DNA of 64,000 nucleotides, from the NCBI RefSeq assembly GCF_007290395.2, contig NZ_CP041656.2, positions 2,604,001 through 2,668,000 of the forward strand, in the 5' to 3' direction. Source of the DNA: Bradyrhizobium cosmicum (GTDB lineage: Bacteria > Pseudomonadota > Alphaproteobacteria > Rhizobiales > Xanthobacteraceae). Shown piece after piece: positions 1 through 9,518 of the stretch. The notes beneath the pieces were generated by a model. It ran no database searches. It saw nothing but the letters and a program-made list of their open reading frames with translations, and was not told the origin of the DNA. Made by a program: the position numbers and the translations under genes. Each line of letters begins with the position of its first letter. The stretch's first letter is position 1.

Positions 1-54
1 AGCCATGTTTGCCCGGCAGATTTTTCCTAGTGCAGGCCCGATCGAAAGGTTCCG

Positions 55-69
55 TTAACCATTATTACC
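55..69 (+). promoter_or_regulatory. Possible CtrA half-site upstream of fliL
   Basis: TTAACC at 55-60 followed by an imperfect second half (TACC) resembles a degenerate CtrA box. It lies about 125 bases before the fliL start, where a class II flagellar promoter is expected. Only one half is convincing, so this is a weak call. The rest of the first 182 bases shows no gene. Confidence 0.3.
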
Positions 70-182
70 GTAGCGTTTGCGAGCAAGAGGAGCGCATTGC
101 GCTGGGGCATTTGTATCGCGTCATTGTCTGCCAGGAGGCTTCGCTCTTTCGATCCGTTTAAGATGAGCGAGCCTGATCGACC

Positions 183-683
183 ATGGCAGAGAATGAAGCG
201 GAAGGCGGCGCAGCCGCCGAAGGCGCGGAAGCCGCTGCCCCCAAGAGCAAGTTCAAGCTGATCCTGATCATCGTCGGCGCACTCGTCCTGCTCGGGGGCG
301 GCGCTGCGACCTGGTTCCTGTTCTTCCGCCATGGCGAGGACGAGCATCACGCCGAGGCGGCGCCCCCGCCGAAGCCGCCGGCCTTCGTCGAGGTGCCCGA
401 CATCATGGTCAACCTTGCCGGCTCGCCCGGTGAGCGCGTGCAATACCTGAAGCTGAAGGTCGTGCTGGAGCTGAAGGAAGAGAAGCAGATCGAGACGATC
501 AAGCCGACGATGCCGCGCATCACCGACATCTTCCAGACCTATGTGCGCGAATTGCGCTCGTCCGACCTCAACGGTTCCGCCGGCATCTTCCGCCTCAAGG
601 AAGAGCTGACCAAGCGCGTCAACGCGGCGGTCGCGCCGGTCCAGGTCAGCGCGGTGCTGTTCAAGGAAGTCGTGATCCAGTGA
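183..683 (+). CDS. fliL: Flagellar basal body-associated protein FliL
   Basis: 166 aa. FliL is a single-pass inner-membrane protein around the stator that supports motor torque and stator assembly. The sequence has a short Ala/Glu-rich cytoplasmic N-terminus (1-22), one membrane helix (about 25-47, ending in WFLFF), a Pro-rich linker and a periplasmic FliL domain opening with VPDIMVNLAGSPGERVQYLK and ending in VLFKEVVIQ. The length is usual for the family. It is the first gene of fliL-fliM-DUF6468-motE, 19 bases before fliM. The ATG at 183 lacks a strong Shine-Dalgarno but is the only start that keeps the hydrophobic segment intact. Confidence 0.93.
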   Translation: MAENEAEGGAAAEGAEAAAPKSKFKLILIIVGALVLLGGGAATWFLFFRHGEDEHHAEAAPPPKPPAFVEVPDIMVNLAGSPGERVQYLKLKVVLELKEEKQIETIKPTMPRITDIFQTYVRELRSSDLNGSAGIFRLKEELTKRVNAAVAPVQVSAVLFKEVVIQ

Positions 684-702
684 GCATGGCGGGCTAGGGA
701 TC

Positions 703-1905
703 ATGGCGGGCACCGACCAACCAGACCAGGACGCAATTGCCGCCCAATGGGAGGCCTCGCTCGATTCCGAGGATCCCGCCGAGGCCGCGAAGGCTGCTGC
801 CGAAAACGAACTATCCGAGACCATGGCCCTGCAATGGGCGGCCATGGTCGAGGACGGCAGCCGCGATCTGGGCACCGGCAAGAACTCCGGCGAGCGGGTG
901 CTGTCGCAGGAGGAGATCGACAACCTCCTCGGCTTCACGGTCGGCGACGTCACGCTCGACGATCATTCCGGCATTCGCGCGATCATCGATTCGGCGATGG
1001 TCTCCTACGAGCGTCTGCCGATGCTCGAAATCGTCTTCGACCGCCTGGTGCGGTTGCTGACGACAAGCTTGCGCAATTTCACCTCGGACAACGTCGAAGT
1101 CTCGCTCGACCGCATCACGTCGGTGCGCTTCGGCGACTACATGAACTCGATCCCGCTGCCCGCCGTGCTCACGGTGTTCAAGGCCGAGGAGTGGGAAAAC
1201 TTCGGCATGGCGGTGGTCGATTCCAGCCTGATCTATTCGATGATCGACGTGCTGCTCGGCGGCCGCCGCGGCTCGAGCCAGCTCCGCATCGAGGGCCGGC
1301 CCTACACCACGATCGAGACCGAACTGGTGAAGCGGCTGGTCGAGGTGGTGCTGACCGACGCCGAGCAGGCGTTCCGGCCGCTGTCGCCGGTGACCTTCAC
1401 GATCGACCGGCTCGAGACCAATCCGCGTTTCGCCGCGATCAGCCGCCCCGCCAACGCCGCGATCCTGGTGCGCCTGCGCATCGACATGGAAGATCGCGGC
1501 GGCAATATCGAGCTGCTGCTGCCTTATGCGACCATTGAGCCAATCCGGGGCGTCCTGCTCCAGATGTTCATGGGCGAGAAATTCGGCCGGGATACGGTCT
1601 GGGAGGGCCATTTCGCCACCGAGATCAACCAGGCCGAGATCTCGGTCGACGCCGTGCTCTACGAGGCCGACATCCCGCTCAAGCAGCTGATGCGGCTCAA
1701 GGTCGGCGACACCCTGCCGCTCGACATGCGCGCGGATGCCAACGTGACCGTGCGCTGCGGCGACGTCACCCTGACCGAGGGGCGGATGGGCCGGGTCGGC
1801 GATCGCGTCGCGATTCGGGTGACGAAACCCTTGCGCAAGCCAAGTACGACACTTGCCATGTTCGAGAAGGTCGACGAGCAGAACAAGATGATGGAGGCCC
1901 CATGA
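703..1905 (+). CDS. fliM: Flagellar motor switch protein FliM
   Basis: 400 aa. FliM is a C-ring switch component that binds phospho-CheY and sets rotation direction. The EIDNLL motif that opens most FliM proteins is at residues 67-76 (LSQEEIDNLL), so there is an acidic extension of about 65 residues before it. The middle CheC-like domain (about 90-290) includes MNSIPLPAVLTVFKAEEWEN and LLGGRRGSS. The C-terminal SpoA/FliN-like domain is about 310-385. The final ATG overlaps the start of the next gene (ATGA). The extension carries two QW motifs (AAQWEASL, ALQWAAMV), perhaps lineage-specific. Confidence 0.96.
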   Translation: MAGTDQPDQDAIAAQWEASLDSEDPAEAAKAAAENELSETMALQWAAMVEDGSRDLGTGKNSGERVLSQEEIDNLLGFTVGDVTLDDHSGIRAIIDSAMVSYERLPMLEIVFDRLVRLLTTSLRNFTSDNVEVSLDRITSVRFGDYMNSIPLPAVLTVFKAEEWENFGMAVVDSSLIYSMIDVLLGGRRGSSQLRIEGRPYTTIETELVKRLVEVVLTDAEQAFRPLSPVTFTIDRLETNPRFAAISRPANAAILVRLRIDMEDRGGNIELLLPYATIEPIRGVLLQMFMGEKFGRDTVWEGHFATEINQAEISVDAVLYEADIPLKQLMRLKVGDTLPLDMRADANVTVRCGDVTLTEGRMGRVGDRVAIRVTKPLRKPSTTLAMFEKVDEQNKMMEAP

Positions 1906-2351
1906 ACCACTCCCTGGGAATGGCGATCGAGACGCTGGTGGCTATCCTGCTGATGCTGACGATCTTCTACTGCGTCATGCTCAACAAGCGGCTGACGCGG
2001 CTGAAGGCGGACGAGCATTCGCTGAAGGCGGTCATCGGTGAACTGATCACGGCGACCGAGATCGCCGAGCGCGCGATCGGCGGGCTGAAGCTCGCGGTGC
2101 GCGACGTCAACGAGAACCTCGGCAGCCAGCTCGCGGCGGCAACACAGATGTCGGACCAGCTCTACAAGCAGCTCGGCGAAGCCGACAACGTGGTGCGGCG
2201 CCTGTCCAAGATCGCGATCGCCGCGCGCCCCATGACCGGTCAGGAAACGGTTGCCGCACCCGTGGCCAAGCCATCCTCGGCGAAGGCGGTGGCTGCCGCG
2301 GCCGAAGCCTTCTCCGAGCGCCGACGATCCAACGGCGGCCTTGCCGCATAA
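1902..2351 (+). CDS. DUF6468 family protein of the flagellar cluster
   Basis: 149 aa, overlapping the end of fliM by four bases, so translationally coupled. It has one N-terminal membrane helix (about 10-28, VAILLMLTIFYCVMLNKRL) followed by a predicted helical or coiled-coil cytoplasmic region (30-110) and an Ala-rich tail. From memory this matches the DUF6468 family found beside fliM in Rhizobiales and relatives, whose biochemical role is unknown. Its position between fliM and the MotE-like gene suggests a motor or C-ring accessory job. That function is inferred from context only. Confidence 0.75.
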   Translation: MNHSLGMAIETLVAILLMLTIFYCVMLNKRLTRLKADEHSLKAVIGELITATEIAERAIGGLKLAVRDVNENLGSQLAAATQMSDQLYKQLGEADNVVRRLSKIAIAARPMTGQETVAAPVAKPSSAKAVAAAAEAFSERRRSNGGLAA

Positions 2352-2360
2352 AGTCAGGGT

Positions 2361-3116
2361 ATGAAGTCCTTTCGTAACATCCGCGTCATTCCGATCGTCC
2401 TGGTCGCCGTCGCAGGCCTCACCACGCTCAAGGTCGCGGGCCTCGTGATCAATGGCGGCTATGTCTTCGACTACCAGCCGAACAAGCTCAAAAAATCCTG
2501 GGCGCAGGAGAATCTGAATTTTCCGGGACGGGAAGACCCCGACATCACCGGCTCGACCCATGGCGCGCCGAAGGAGGCACCGAAGCCCGCTGCTCCCGAG
2601 ACCAAGATGGAGGGGGGCACCCCGATCAAAATCGATGAGCCGCAGATCTCGGCCTCGGAGCGCGCGATCCTGGAACGGCTGCAGGCACGCCGGCAGGAGA
2701 TCGAGGCCCGCCAGCGCGAGATCGACATTCGCGAGAGCCTGCTCAAGTCGGCCGAAAAGCGCATCGAGAACAAGGTCGACGAGATGAAGGCGGTGGAATC
2801 CCGCATTTCCGCAGGCCAGGCCGAGCAGAAGGCCGCCGAAGCCCAGCGCATGAAGGGCCTCGTGACCATGTATGAGGGCATGAAGCCCAAGGACGCCGCG
2901 CGGGTGTTCGACCGGCTCGAGATGGGTGTTCTGATCGAGATCGCCTCGGCCATCGCGCCGCGAAAGATGTCGGACATCATGGGCCTGATGTCGCCGGAAG
3001 CCGCCGAGCGGCTGACGGTCGAGATGGCCCGCCGCGCCAATGGCGGCGGCGATCAATCGGCCTCGGCCGGCGATCTGCCCAAGATCGACGGCAAGCCGAC
3101 GCAAAAACCGAACTGA
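2361..3116 (+). CDS. motE: MotE-like flagellar protein (MgtE_N domain)
   Basis: 251 aa. It has an N-terminal signal or anchor segment (8-30), an acidic/Pro linker, a long coiled coil (about 95-165, rich in ERLQARRQEIEARQREIDIRE), then an MgtE-N-like helical domain (about 175-230, MKGLVTMYEGMKPKDAARVFDRL). This matches MotE, the periplasmic MotC chaperone described in Sinorhizobium. It sits 9 bases after the DUF6468 gene in the fliL operon. motA/B/C are not in this window. The symbol is by architecture and context, since many generic 'MgtE intracellular' proteins share it. Confidence 0.8.
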   Translation: MKSFRNIRVIPIVLVAVAGLTTLKVAGLVINGGYVFDYQPNKLKKSWAQENLNFPGREDPDITGSTHGAPKEAPKPAAPETKMEGGTPIKIDEPQISASERAILERLQARRQEIEARQREIDIRESLLKSAEKRIENKVDEMKAVESRISAGQAEQKAAEAQRMKGLVTMYEGMKPKDAARVFDRLEMGVLIEIASAIAPRKMSDIMGLMSPEAAERLTVEMARRANGGGDQSASAGDLPKIDGKPTQKPN

Positions 3117-3209
3117 GGGCTCATACTTAAGAAGCCCTTAATTGGCAAAACCTACAATCGACGGCACGGGCCGGCGCCAGTGCCGGCATGGACCGTCGAA
3201 CCGGAAGAA

Positions 3210-6200
3210 ATGCCGCCAATGGCGCAGAAGGCTGCCGCCGGATTTGTGTCGCGAGCCCGCGCCTTGGCGCGGGTGCCGTCGCGCCATGTCCGCAAGGCCG
3301 CCACGCTGGCGGCCTGCCTGCTGATCGGCTTCAGTGCGCCCGCCAGGGCGGCCGACCCGGTCCGGGGCGAGGCGATTTTCTCGTCCGCGGGCGGCTTCGC
3401 CCGGCTGGTCATCAAGCTTGGCGAGGACGTTCCCTCCGAGGTCACGACGGCGGGCTCCATTCTCATCATCCGCTTCGACCGGCCGGTCGACGTTCCCGTC
3501 GACCGCGTCCCGGAAGGCGCGCCCGACTACGTCAATTCCGCCCGGCGCGATCCCGATGGCGGTGCCATCCGGCTGTCGCTGGCGCGGCGCGTCACCGTCA
3601 ACACCATGAATGCCGGCGAGCGCACCTTCATCGATCTGTTGCCGGACGGCTGGAAGGGGCCGCCGCCGAGCCTGCCCATGGACGTGGTCAAGGAACTCGC
3701 CGAGCGCGCGCGCGTGGCCGAGCGCGCCTTGCGCGCCCAGCGCGCCTCGGTCGAGAGCAAGAAGCGTCCGCCGATCCGCGTTCGCGCTTCGGTGCAGCCG
3801 ACCTTCGTGCGTTTCGTGTTCGAGATGCCCGACGGCGTCGGTGTGTCCTCCGTTCTCAACGAGCAGAAGCTCACGCTGGCCTTCAACGCCAACCTCAATT
3901 TCGATCTGGCGGACGCCGTCGTCGCCGCCCCCCGAACGTCGCTTCGATCAAGCAGAAGGGCGACGTCGACCAGACCAGCGTCGAGATCGCTCTGATCGGT
4001 GATTCCGACGTGCACTCCTTCCGCGACGAGAAGAACTACGTCGTCGACATCGCCTTCCAGCCGGACAAGGGCAAGACCGCCGCAACCGCCGAATCCGTGC
4101 TCGCGCAGGCGAAGCCTGCTGCCCAAGCTCGTGCACCGGCGCCGGAAAAGCCGGCGGCGGAGAAGCCGAGGGAGGCCCAGCGCGAGATCTCACCGCCGAC
4201 CTCGGAGACGATCGCCCGCGAAGCCAGGATCGAGGTGAAGCCCGAGGCGAAGATGGAAGCACCCGCCGCGGCGCCGCCCGGCGAAGCACCCAAGGAAGTA
4301 CTCAAGGAAGCACCCAAGCCGGCGCCGGCTCCCGTGGTCGAAGCGCCGCCCGCTGCGGAAGCGCCCAAGGAAACAGTCAAGGCAACGGTCAAGGAAGTCG
4401 CCAAGGAAGCCGTCAAGGAAGCCCCGAAGCCGGCCGCGCCGGCAACGGAAGCCGCGGTCGCGCCCGTCAAGCCTGCGACTGCCGAGGCGCCGGCCGCGCC
4501 GTCGCCGCCCATTGCCAGCGTCGATGCGCGCCGTGACAGCGACGGCTTGCGCGTCACGTTCCCGCTTCAGGTCGCAACGCCCGCGGCGGCGTTCCGCCGC
4601 GGTGACACGGTGTGGCTGGTGTTCGACTCGCCGAAGCCGATCGACGTCGAGGCGATCCGCACCAGGGGCGGTGCGATGATCGGCGAAGTCAGCCGCATGC
4701 CGCTCGACAAGGGGCAGGCGGTGCGCATCCGTCTCACCCGGCCGCTGGTCTACTCGCTGACGAGCGAGGAGGTCGGCAAGGAGACCAACTGGCTGCTGAC
4801 GCTCGCCGACAAGATCCAGGCGACGCCGTTGCCGCTGATGATGTCGCGCAACATCACCGATCCCGCGCTCGCCACCATCGCGATCCCCTTCGCCAATCCG
4901 GGCGTGTTGCATAAACTGACCGATCCCGACGCCGGCGACATGCTCTATGTCGTCACCGCGCAGCGACCGGTCCGCGGCTTCATCAAGCGGCAGGACCTCG
5001 TCGATCTCTCGCTGCTGGAATCCGCGCACGGCATTGCGATCCGGCCGAACTCCGACGAGGTCGGTGTGGAGGTCGGTTCCGACAAGGTCATTCTCGGCAA
5101 GAAGGGCGGGCTGACGCTGTCGCCGGTCGATATTTCCGCCGACCGCGCGCCGACCGCGGTTCGGCCGATCTTCAGCCCGGAAGGCTGGCGCAAGGGCCAG
5201 TCCGAAAACTTCGTCGCGCGGCAGGGCGAGCTGATCTTGGCGGCCGCCACCGCCGAGCCGGCGCAGCGCTCGCTGCCGCGGCTCGACCTCGCGCAGTTCT
5301 ACATGTCGCGCGCCATGTATCACGAAGCCAAGGCCGTGACCGACCTGATGCTGAGCGATCCTCTCAACAAGGAGGAGAGCGGCGCGCTGATCATGCATGC
5401 GATCGCGAGCATCCTGATCGGCCGGCCGGCGCAGGGTCTGAAGGACCTCGCCAATCCCGTGATCGGCAACAGCCATGATTCCCAGCTCTGGAAGGCGCTC
5501 GCCTATGCGCGCCAGGGCAAATGGGCCGATGCGCGCGAGAAGTTCAAGAACGTCGAATTCGCCATCGCCTCGCTGCCGCTCGACATCCAGCGCATCGTGA
5601 CGATGGACGCGATGCGCGCCTCGCTCGAGGTCAAGGACTATGCCGGCGCCTCCAAGCGCCGCAGCGAGATCGAGGTGGTCGGCATCCCGCCCGAGGCTGC
5701 GCCCGGCTTCGCGGTGCTGCGCGGCCGGCTCGCCGAGGCGCTCGGTCACGACAAGGACGCGCTCGACGACTACAAGTTCGCGGTCGCCTCCGACGACCGG
5801 GCGGCGGCGGCGGAGGCCAAGCAGCTCGAGGTGGCATTGCGGCAGAAGCGCGACGAGATCAGCAAGGAAGACGCGCTGCGCGAGCTCGAGACGCTGTCGA
5901 TGACCTGGCGCGGCGACTCGATCGAGGTCAAGACGCTCCAGTTGCTGTCCCAGATGTACGCGGAGAACGGGCGCTATCGCGACGCGCTCACGGCGGCGCG
6001 CACCGCGACGAGGCTCCAGCCGAACGCCGAGGCCTCGCGCCAGGCGCAGGACCTTGCCTCCGACCTGTTCACGCAGATCTTCCTGGGCCCCAAGGGCGAC
6101 GATCTGCCGGCGGTCGAGGCGCTCGGGATGTTCTACGAGTTTCGCGAGTTGACGCCGATCGGCCGTCGCGGCGACGAGCTGATCCGCCGTCTCTCCGACC

Positions 6201-6952
6201 GTCTCGCCTCGATCGACCTGCTCGACCAGGCCGCCGAGCTTCTGCAATACCAGGTCGACCATCGTCTCGAAGGCGCCGCCCGCGCCCAGGTCGCCGCACG
6301 CCTGTCCATGATCTATCTCGCCAACCGCAGGCCGGACAAGGCGATCGCGGCACTGCGCGCGAGCCGCATCAGCGATCTCTCCGGCGAGCTGCGCCAGCAG
6401 CGCCTGCTGCTGGAGGCGCGGGCGCAGAGCGATGTCGGCCGTCACGACCTCGCGCTCGACATCGTCTCCAACGTCTCCGGGCGCGAGGTGCTTCGCCTGC
6501 GCTCCGACATCTTCTGGGCGGCGCGGCGCTGGCGCGAGTCCGCCGAGCAGATCGAGCTCTATTACGGCGAGCGCTTCCGCGACTTCAAGCCGCTCAATGC
6601 GGTGGAGAAGAGCGACATCATCCGCGCCGCCGTCGGCTATGCGCTCGCGGACGATTCGATCGGCCTGTCGCGCTTTCGCGAGAAGTACGCGCCGCTGATG
6701 AGCGAGAGCGCCGACCGTCTCGCCTTCGACATCGCCAGCAAGCCGGCCGCTTCCTCGAGCGCCGAATTCGCCGAGATCGCCAAGCTCGCCGCCAGCGTCG
6801 ACACGCTCGACGGCTTCCTGCGCGAGATGAAGCAGCGCTTCCCCGACGCCACCGCCCGCGCGCCGGGCTCGCCGCAGGCCAAGGAAGAGGCCGACCACAC
6901 CGGCTCGCTGCCCACGATCCCCGTCGTGCGGCAGATCAAGATGACGCGGTAG
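3210..6952 (+). pseudogene. Large secreted TPR protein, broken by a 1-base frameshift
   Basis: The reading frame from ATG 3210 (in-frame GTG at 3180) encodes a signal peptide (AATLAACLLIGFSAPARAA) and an N-terminal beta-rich domain. It loses frame at a run of six C at 3928-3933. From there to 6952 the adjacent frame continues the same protein (NVASIKQKGDVDQTSVEIAL). One added C restores a single protein of about 1,247 aa. That protein has the N-domain, a Lys/Glu/Ala/Pro-rich linker (about 4080-4520), a second beta domain and then TPR-like helical repeats (about 5260-6800). It directly follows the motE-like gene and in this setting is probably a periplasmic motility factor. Whether the lesion is real or a homopolymer error cannot be decided here. 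Confidence 0.82.
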
Positions 6953-7033
6953 GAACCCTGCTACCTCTGGACCTCTCGACAGGTGCCGCGCCAGGCGGCA
7001 ACCTGTGCCCCTTCATGCCGGGAGAGCGTTGTT

Positions 7034-7270
7034 ATGAGCAAGCCTGCCAAGACCGAAGCCGAACTCGTCGCCATGGCGCGGGCCGAATTGAAGGTCCATT
7101 CCGATGGCCCTGACGGTCTCGCCATCTCGATCGTCCGCGACGGTGACAGCTGGGAATTCCGTGCCGATGCGGACCAGGCGACGCGGGACAAGCCGGGCTT
7201 TCCCGAAAGTGTCGCCATGCTGGTGCAGATCGGTGATCACCTCAGCAAGCAGTATGACGTGAAGGGGTAG
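7034..7270 (+). CDS. Small hypothetical protein
   Basis: 78 aa from ATG 7034; GGAGAG at 7021 supports this start. The protein is soluble, with a helix (AELVAMARAELKVHSDG), a short beta stretch (LAISIVRDGDSWEFRAD) and a C-terminal helix (SVAMLVQIGDHLSKQYDVKG). There is no signal peptide, membrane segment or known motif. It lies between the TPR gene and a repeat element, convergent with fliP. I do not recognise the family. Confidence 0.7.
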   Translation: MSKPAKTEAELVAMARAELKVHSDGPDGLAISIVRDGDSWEFRADADQATRDKPGFPESVAMLVQIGDHLSKQYDVKG

Positions 7271-7312
7271 GGCAGGTCTGCCCCACGTAACGCGATTCGT
7301 GTCACACATTCG

Positions 7313-7416
7313 GTGTCGTCGCCCGGCTTGACCGGGCGACCCAGTACTACGAGACGGAAGTGATCGATCGATGGGCCGCGGGGTACTGGATGCTCCGGTC
7401 AAGCCGGGGCATGACA
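7313..7416. repeat. Dispersed palindromic (REP-like) element
   Basis: Two facing palindromes separated by about 40 bases: GTCGCCCGGCTTGACCGGGC and, inverted, CTCCGGTCAAGCCGGGGC, each flanked by an inverted copy of the CAGTA/TACTGGAT block. It fills the gap between a + gene and the 3' end of fliP (minus), the usual site for Bradyrhizobium-type REP pairs. It could also act as a bidirectional terminator. Confidence 0.7.
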
Positions 7417-7431
7417 GCGGAAGTTGCGGTA

Positions 7432-8187
7432 CTATCCCCCGTAACTCTGCACAAGGCTCCCCGCCACCAGCGACCAGCCGTCGACCAGCACGAAGAAGAT
7501 CAGCTTGAACGGCAGCGAGATCGTCGCCGGCGGCAGCATCATCATGCCCATCGACATCAGCACGGAGGCCACGACGAGGTCGATGATCAGGAAGGGCAGG
7601 AACAGCAGGAAGCCGATCTCGAAGGCGCGCTTCAGCTCCGAAATCATGAAGGCGGGGACGAGGATGCGCAGCGCGAGGTCGTCGGGGGTGGCCGGCGGCG
7701 GCTCGCGGGACAGGTCCAGGAACAGCTTGAGGTCCTTCTCGCGCACGTTCTTCTGCATGAAGCCGCGCAAAGGGACGGAGGCGCGCTGCAGCGCGTCCTC
7801 GACGCTGATCTGGTTGGCGACGAGCGGGCGGATGCCCTCGTCGTAGGATTTCTGCAGGACGGGTCCCATCACGAAGAAGGTGAGGAACATCGCGAGCGCG
7901 ATGATCACCGAGTTCGGCGGTGCGGTCGCCGTGCCCATCGCGGTACGCAGCAGCGACAGCACGACCACGATGCGCGTGAACGACGTCATCATGATCAGGA
8001 TCGACGGCGCGATCGACAGCACCGTGAGCAGGGCGATGAGCTGGATCGCGCGCTCGGTGACGCCGCCGCCACCCTGACCGCCCAGATTGATGCTGATGTC
8101 CTGCGCATGCGCAGGGCTCGCGAGCGAAGCCGCGCCGATCAGGACAGAAAGAAGAAAAACTCTACGCGGGAGGGCCGGCAGCCTCAC
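7432..8187 (-). CDS. fliP: Flagellar type III export protein FliP
   Basis: 251 aa. FliP forms the core of the flagellar export gate with FliQ and FliR. It has an N-terminal signal peptide (RRVFLLSVLIGAASLASPAHAQ), a short periplasmic piece, and the family hallmarks ITVLSIAPSILIMMTSFTRIVVVLSLLR and RAFEIGFLLFLPFLIIDLVVASVLMSMGMMMLPP, with four membrane helices. The start overlaps the fliO-like stop by four bases. Unlike the E. coli fliOPQR order, fliQ and fliR lie about 2.7 kb away on the other strand. Confidence 0.97.
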   Translation of the reverse strand: MRLPALPRRVFLLSVLIGAASLASPAHAQDISINLGGQGGGGVTERAIQLIALLTVLSIAPSILIMMTSFTRIVVVLSLLRTAMGTATAPPNSVIIALAMFLTFFVMGPVLQKSYDEGIRPLVANQISVEDALQRASVPLRGFMQKNVREKDLKLFLDLSREPPPATPDDLALRILVPAFMISELKRAFEIGFLLFLPFLIIDLVVASVLMSMGMMMLPPATISLPFKLIFFVLVDGWSLVAGSLVQSYGG

Positions 8188-9182
8188 GAAGACGGCTTCG
8201 GACGGCCGAGCAGCGAGGCCATCTCGTCTTCGAGATTTTCAAAGCTGGTCTTTTCCACGGCCGGCTTTGCGGGCGGGGCCGGTGGCGTCGGCGGCTCACT
8301 GCGCGCCACGCGCGGCGGCGGGGCGGGCGGCTCGGGTGCAACCGGCGGCGCGACCGTCTCACCGGCGGGACGGCGCAGTGCGGCTTCGAGCCGCTGCGCC
8401 ATCTCGGCGAGATTCTGCTCGGCGCTCGATGGCGCCGCAGGGGCGAGGGCCGGCGGCGCCGGAACGGACGGAGCCTGCGGCACGGGCGGAGGAGGCGGCG
8501 GCGGCGCGGGCGCGCGTTCGGCGCGGACCGGCGGCACCTTCACCGGCTCGCTCTGGCGTGGCGGACGCGGCATCAGCGGCGGTTCGTTGCGGGCGATGCG
8601 GGGCGGTACGGGTTCAGGACGCAGCTCGCGCTCAGGGCGCGGCGCGATCGGCTCGTGCGTAAAGCCGCCCAGTGGCGGCTCGCTGCGGCGCTCGGCCAAA
8701 GCGGGCGCCGGCCGGCGCACCTCGTCGGCGAAGGAGGGACGTGCGGGCCGCGGCGGCGGCTCGGGCATCTGCGGCTCGGGATGATCGAGCAGCTCGGGCC
8801 GCGGCGCTTCGTCGGCCCAGCCGCCGGTGTCGGGCATCGGCGCGAGACGCGGCGGCTCGGCGGCGTTGGGACGCTGCGGAAGCTGGTCGCGGCCGGGCGC
8901 GCCGCGCACGATATTCGGCTCGACGACGATGTCGGTGGGGCCGCCGATCATCAAGAGGTGTTCGACATTGTCACGCCGGACCAGCACCAGGCGGCGCCGG
9001 CCGTCGACCGCGGCGGCATCGATCACGGCGAGCCGGGGCATCCTGCCGCGCTGGGTGTTGGCGCCGAGCCGGCTGGAGGCGAATCGGCGAACCAGCCATG
9101 CAGCGACGCCGATCAACGCCAGAACGACGATGAACGCGACGATGAACGTGATAGGGCTGCCTTGCATACTTGTCCCCGACAA
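8184..9182 (-). CDS. fliO: FliO-like flagellar biosynthesis protein with Pro-rich tail
   Basis: 332 aa from a TTG at 9182, or 327 aa from ATG 9167, which is equally likely. It has a single N-terminal membrane helix (ITFIVAFIVVLALIGVAAWLVRRF) followed by a FliO-type cytoplasmic domain (about 35-95, RLAVIDAAAVDGRRRLVLVRRDNVEHLLMIGG split over two strands). A low-complexity Pro/Arg/Glu tail of more than 200 residues ends in a short conserved helix (SFENLEDEMASLLGRP). FliO assists FliP assembly. The gene overlaps fliP. The tail is far longer than in enteric FliO. Confidence 0.82.
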   Translation of the reverse strand: MSGTSMQGSPITFIVAFIVVLALIGVAAWLVRRFASSRLGANTQRGRMPRLAVIDAAAVDGRRRLVLVRRDNVEHLLMIGGPTDIVVEPNIVRGAPGRDQLPQRPNAAEPPRLAPMPDTGGWADEAPRPELLDHPEPQMPEPPPRPARPSFADEVRRPAPALAERRSEPPLGGFTHEPIAPRPERELRPEPVPPRIARNEPPLMPRPPRQSEPVKVPPVRAERAPAPPPPPPPVPQAPSVPAPPALAPAAPSSAEQNLAEMAQRLEAALRRPAGETVAPPVAPEPPAPPPRVARSEPPTPPAPPAKPAVEKTSFENLEDEMASLLGRPKPSS

Positions 9183-9518
9183 ATGGCGCTTTTCTCGTGC
9201 CTAAGGTCAGATGCGCCGACCACAGGCGTGCGATGCCCCAAACTGCGATTTCTTAACGTCCCACGGCAAGTTTTGCCGTCCCCAACTCTTAATAACCCAT
9301 GAATCGCTCGATCCAAAACGACTTCTTGGCCTGTGCATGACCGGCCAAGCGATTGGGTTAATGCCGCTTTTCGGGGCGTAGAATCACGGGAGCGCAAACG
9401 CGTGTTCCGCGCGATGGCAAGCGTCGATCGCATCCTTAACCACCTGTTAACCATACACGCGGCAAATTCTGCCTAGCTTCGGACCTCAGATCCGCAAGAG
9501 GCGGAAGGAGCCGCAACG
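9183..9518. other. Divergent promoter region fliO // flgB
   Basis: 336 bases without a gene. It holds several TTAA half-sites, a short inverted repeat at 9263-9279 (ACGGCAA-GTT-TTGCCGT) and the full CtrA box listed separately. The flgB Shine-Dalgarno (AAGGAG) is at 9505-9510. No other coding or RNA signal was found. Confidence 0.6.
9436..9452 (+). promoter_or_regulatory. CtrA box upstream of flgB
   Basis: TTAA at 9436-9439, seven bases, then TTAACC at 9447-9452. This matches the TTAA-N7-TTAAC full site bound by the cell-cycle regulator CtrA, which controls class II flagellar operons in alphaproteobacteria. It lies 67 bases before the flgB start. CckA, the kinase that feeds CtrA, is encoded 3.6 kb downstream. 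Confidence 0.7.

Noticed and set aside
27..953. 308-codon minus-strand frame over fliL/fliM
   Set aside because: Antisense to two recognised flagellar genes.
1659..3104. 481-codon minus-strand frame over fliM to motE
   Set aside because: Antisense shadow; no start signal and no known fold.
4190..6898. 902-codon open frame on the minus strand inside the TPR gene
   Set aside because: Antisense shadow of a GC-rich gene; Arg/Gly/Leu-rich with no motifs, while the plus frame has signal peptide and TPR character.
7313..7416. Palindromic repeats as possible CRISPR or insertion-sequence ends
   Set aside because: No regular spacers, no transposase and no target-site duplication; they fit REP-type elements.
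7360..8784. 474-codon plus-strand frame over fliP/fliO
   Set aside because: Low-complexity shadow opposite the Pro-rich fliO tail.
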